Part shown: positions 63,481 through 64,000 of the stretch, in pieces
Numbering within the stretch: the stretch's first letter is position 1
How the letters are laid out: each line of letters starts with the position of its first letter
Origin: Leucobacter sp. OH1287
GTDB taxonomy: Bacteria > Actinomycetota > Actinomycetes > Actinomycetales > Microbacteriaceae
Length of the DNA stretch: 64,000 nucleotides
Assembly (NCBI RefSeq): GCF_003859945.1
Contig: NZ_RQYM01000004.1
Span: forward strand, 82,155-146,154
Direction of reading: 5' to 3'
Notes under the pieces: model-generated
Database searches by the model: none
What the model saw: only the letters and a program-made list of their open reading frames with translations
Told to the model about the DNA's origin: nothing
Translations under genes and position numbers: made by a program

Positions 63481-63764
63481 GGTATATGCGCCTGTGATAG
63501 AAACGCTGCCGCGCGACGGAGGATTTCTACCTCGTATTCAAGCTCCTGCTTTTCCCTTTTAAGTTTCGCTATCTCCGCCTGCTCGCTGCTGGTTACTCCT
63601 GGCTTGCTGCCATTGTCTATACGATACTGTGATAGCCACCTGCCCAGTGTGCCTGGTGAGATGCCGAAGCTGTCAGCAATTTGCGTAAGCGTTACCCCCT
63701 CTGGTCTAGATAGAGCAACCTGGATTACCTCGGCGCGAAACTCTGTTGAAAATGATTTTGGCAT
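63459..63764 (-). CDS. IS3-family transposase OrfA
   Basis: Protein of 101 residues. It starts MPKSFSTEFRAEVIQVALSR, with a helix-turn-helix in LTQIADSFGISPGTLGRWLS and a coiled-coil in EIAKLKREKQELEYEVEILR, ending RRAAAFLSQAH. It recognises the terminal repeats and multimerises with the OrfAB product. Its last codons overlap orfB through the -1 frameshift region. Confidence 0.93.
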   Translation of the reverse strand: MPKSFSTEFRAEVIQVALSRPEGVTLTQIADSFGISPGTLGRWLSQYRIDNGSKPGVTSSEQAEIAKLKREKQELEYEVEILRRAAAFLSQAHIPSKGSTR

Positions 63765-63808
63765 GTTAACCCTCTTCCTGTTTCAACAATAGTTGAAACA
63801 ACTGTATG

Positions 63809-63825
63809 GATTGTCACCAAAACCA
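63809..63825 (-). repeat. IS3 right terminal inverted repeat
   Basis: GATTGTCACCAAAACCA, the exact reverse complement of 62577-62593. Confidence 0.92.
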
Positions 63826-63911
63826 TCATCACTCCCCCCCCTAGGAAAAGCCGCAACAATCGAACAACTAAACGACCAACTCAAAACAGCAATCAAAATC
63901 TACAACTTCAA
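63826..63911 (+). pseudogene. Hypothetical gene interrupted by IS3, continuation
   Basis: In frame with the 5' part ending at 62576, this reads SSLPPLGKAATIEQLNDQLK and then TAIKIYNFN before a second element begins. An eight-C run lies at 63834-63841. The 3' end of the gene is beyond the second insertion and outside the window. Confidence 0.6.
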
Positions 63912-64000
63912 TGTCGGTGACGGTCGAAAAGTAGCCCAAAATGACGGGCGAAAAGTAGCCCAACAAACGTACTGCTATTCTACCTCTGTTCTAGCTACAT
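63912..64000. mobile_element. Probable left end of an IS21-family element
   Basis: The sequence starts TGTCGGTGACGG and contains two copies of TGACGGTCGAAAAGTAGCCC (63918-63939 and 63942-63963, one mismatch in 22 bp). Multiple direct repeats of this GAAAAGTAGCCCA kind next to a TGT terminus are typical of IS21-family ends in actinobacteria. The transposase genes would lie to the right, outside the window. Confidence 0.55.

Larger units (their letters stand above)
62577..63825 (-). mobile_element. IS3-family insertion sequence with intact OrfA and OrfB
   Basis: The 1249-bp element is bounded by perfect 17-bp terminal inverted repeats TGGTTTTGGTGACAATC (62577-62593 and complement at 63809-63825). 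It carries orfA and orfB on the minus strand in the usual frameshift arrangement. Both frames are open, so it may be active. No 3-4 bp target duplication is apparent (left flank CTGC, right flank TCAT), which may mean later rearrangement. Confidence 0.92.

Overview
The window comes from a high-GC Gram-positive bacterium (Actinomycetota, plausibly a Micrococcales-type lineage). The evidence is an hspR-linked dnaK-grpE-dnaJ cluster with HAIR operators, an EfeUOB locus, a class E-sortase-type LARTG sorting signal, a DtxR/IdeR-like box and strongly GC-biased codon use up to about 46.8 kb. No genus can be named from sequence alone.

Layout, 1-46.8 kb (GC-rich core). A truncated maf gene and an RNA methyltransferase are followed by the ferrous-iron/heme-linked efeU-efeO-efeB genes, a CopD-CtaG fusion for copper and cytochrome oxidase assembly, and a kinase-phospholyase fusion. 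Next come the heat-shock operon (dnaK, grpE, dnaJ, hspR on the minus strand with two HAIR boxes) and a LolD/FtsX-type ABC exporter divergent from a NarL-type two-component pair. A tightly overlapping six-gene minus-strand operon (19.4-24.5 kb) combines a Ycf46-type AAA ATPase, a Ycf35/DUF1257-like protein, a DUF2997-like protein, an NrdG-like radical SAM protein and two membrane proteins. An AlbA_2/COG2865 gene bracketed by two copies of an iteron-like repeat and a Pif1-like helicase follow. From 27.8 to 43.6 kb lies an iron locus: a DUF2470-heme oxygenase fusion, a divergent siderophore-type binding lipoprotein, three large surface proteins sharing modules, two FecCD-type permeases, an ATPase, a transglycosylase and an enterochelin-esterase-like hydrolase. 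A type II restriction-modification pair and three tRNA genes (Ser, Thr, Met) close this part.

Layout, 46.9-61.6 kb (AT-richer island). Directly after tRNA-Met, and bounded by two copies of a 35-bp direct repeat, is a catabolic cluster of two divergent operons plus a regulator pair: GntR regulator, cytosolic Cache-domain protein, polar amino-acid ABC importer, beta-amino-acid-type aminotransferase, P5C-dehydrogenase-like aldehyde dehydrogenase, DAO-family flavoprotein, ETF beta/alpha, membrane cytochrome b, and PcaI, PcaJ and PcaF. The last three convert 3-oxoadipate to succinyl-CoA and acetyl-CoA, yet no aromatic ring-cleavage genes are present. The set fits a pathway from an imported beta-amino acid such as beta-lysine (3,6-diaminohexanoate) through 3-aminoadipate to 3-oxoadipate. 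This is an inference.

Layout, 61.6-64 kb: an insertion-sequence graveyard. It holds two decayed IS3 OrfA copies joined tail to tail, an intact IS3-family element inserted in a small gene, and what looks like the left end of an IS21-family element inserted in the same gene.

A compositional signature runs through the core: the palindrome GGATCC occurs about 71 times by eye in the first 46.8 kb but only about 5 times in the last 17.2 kb. This separates the core from the acquired island independently of GC content.
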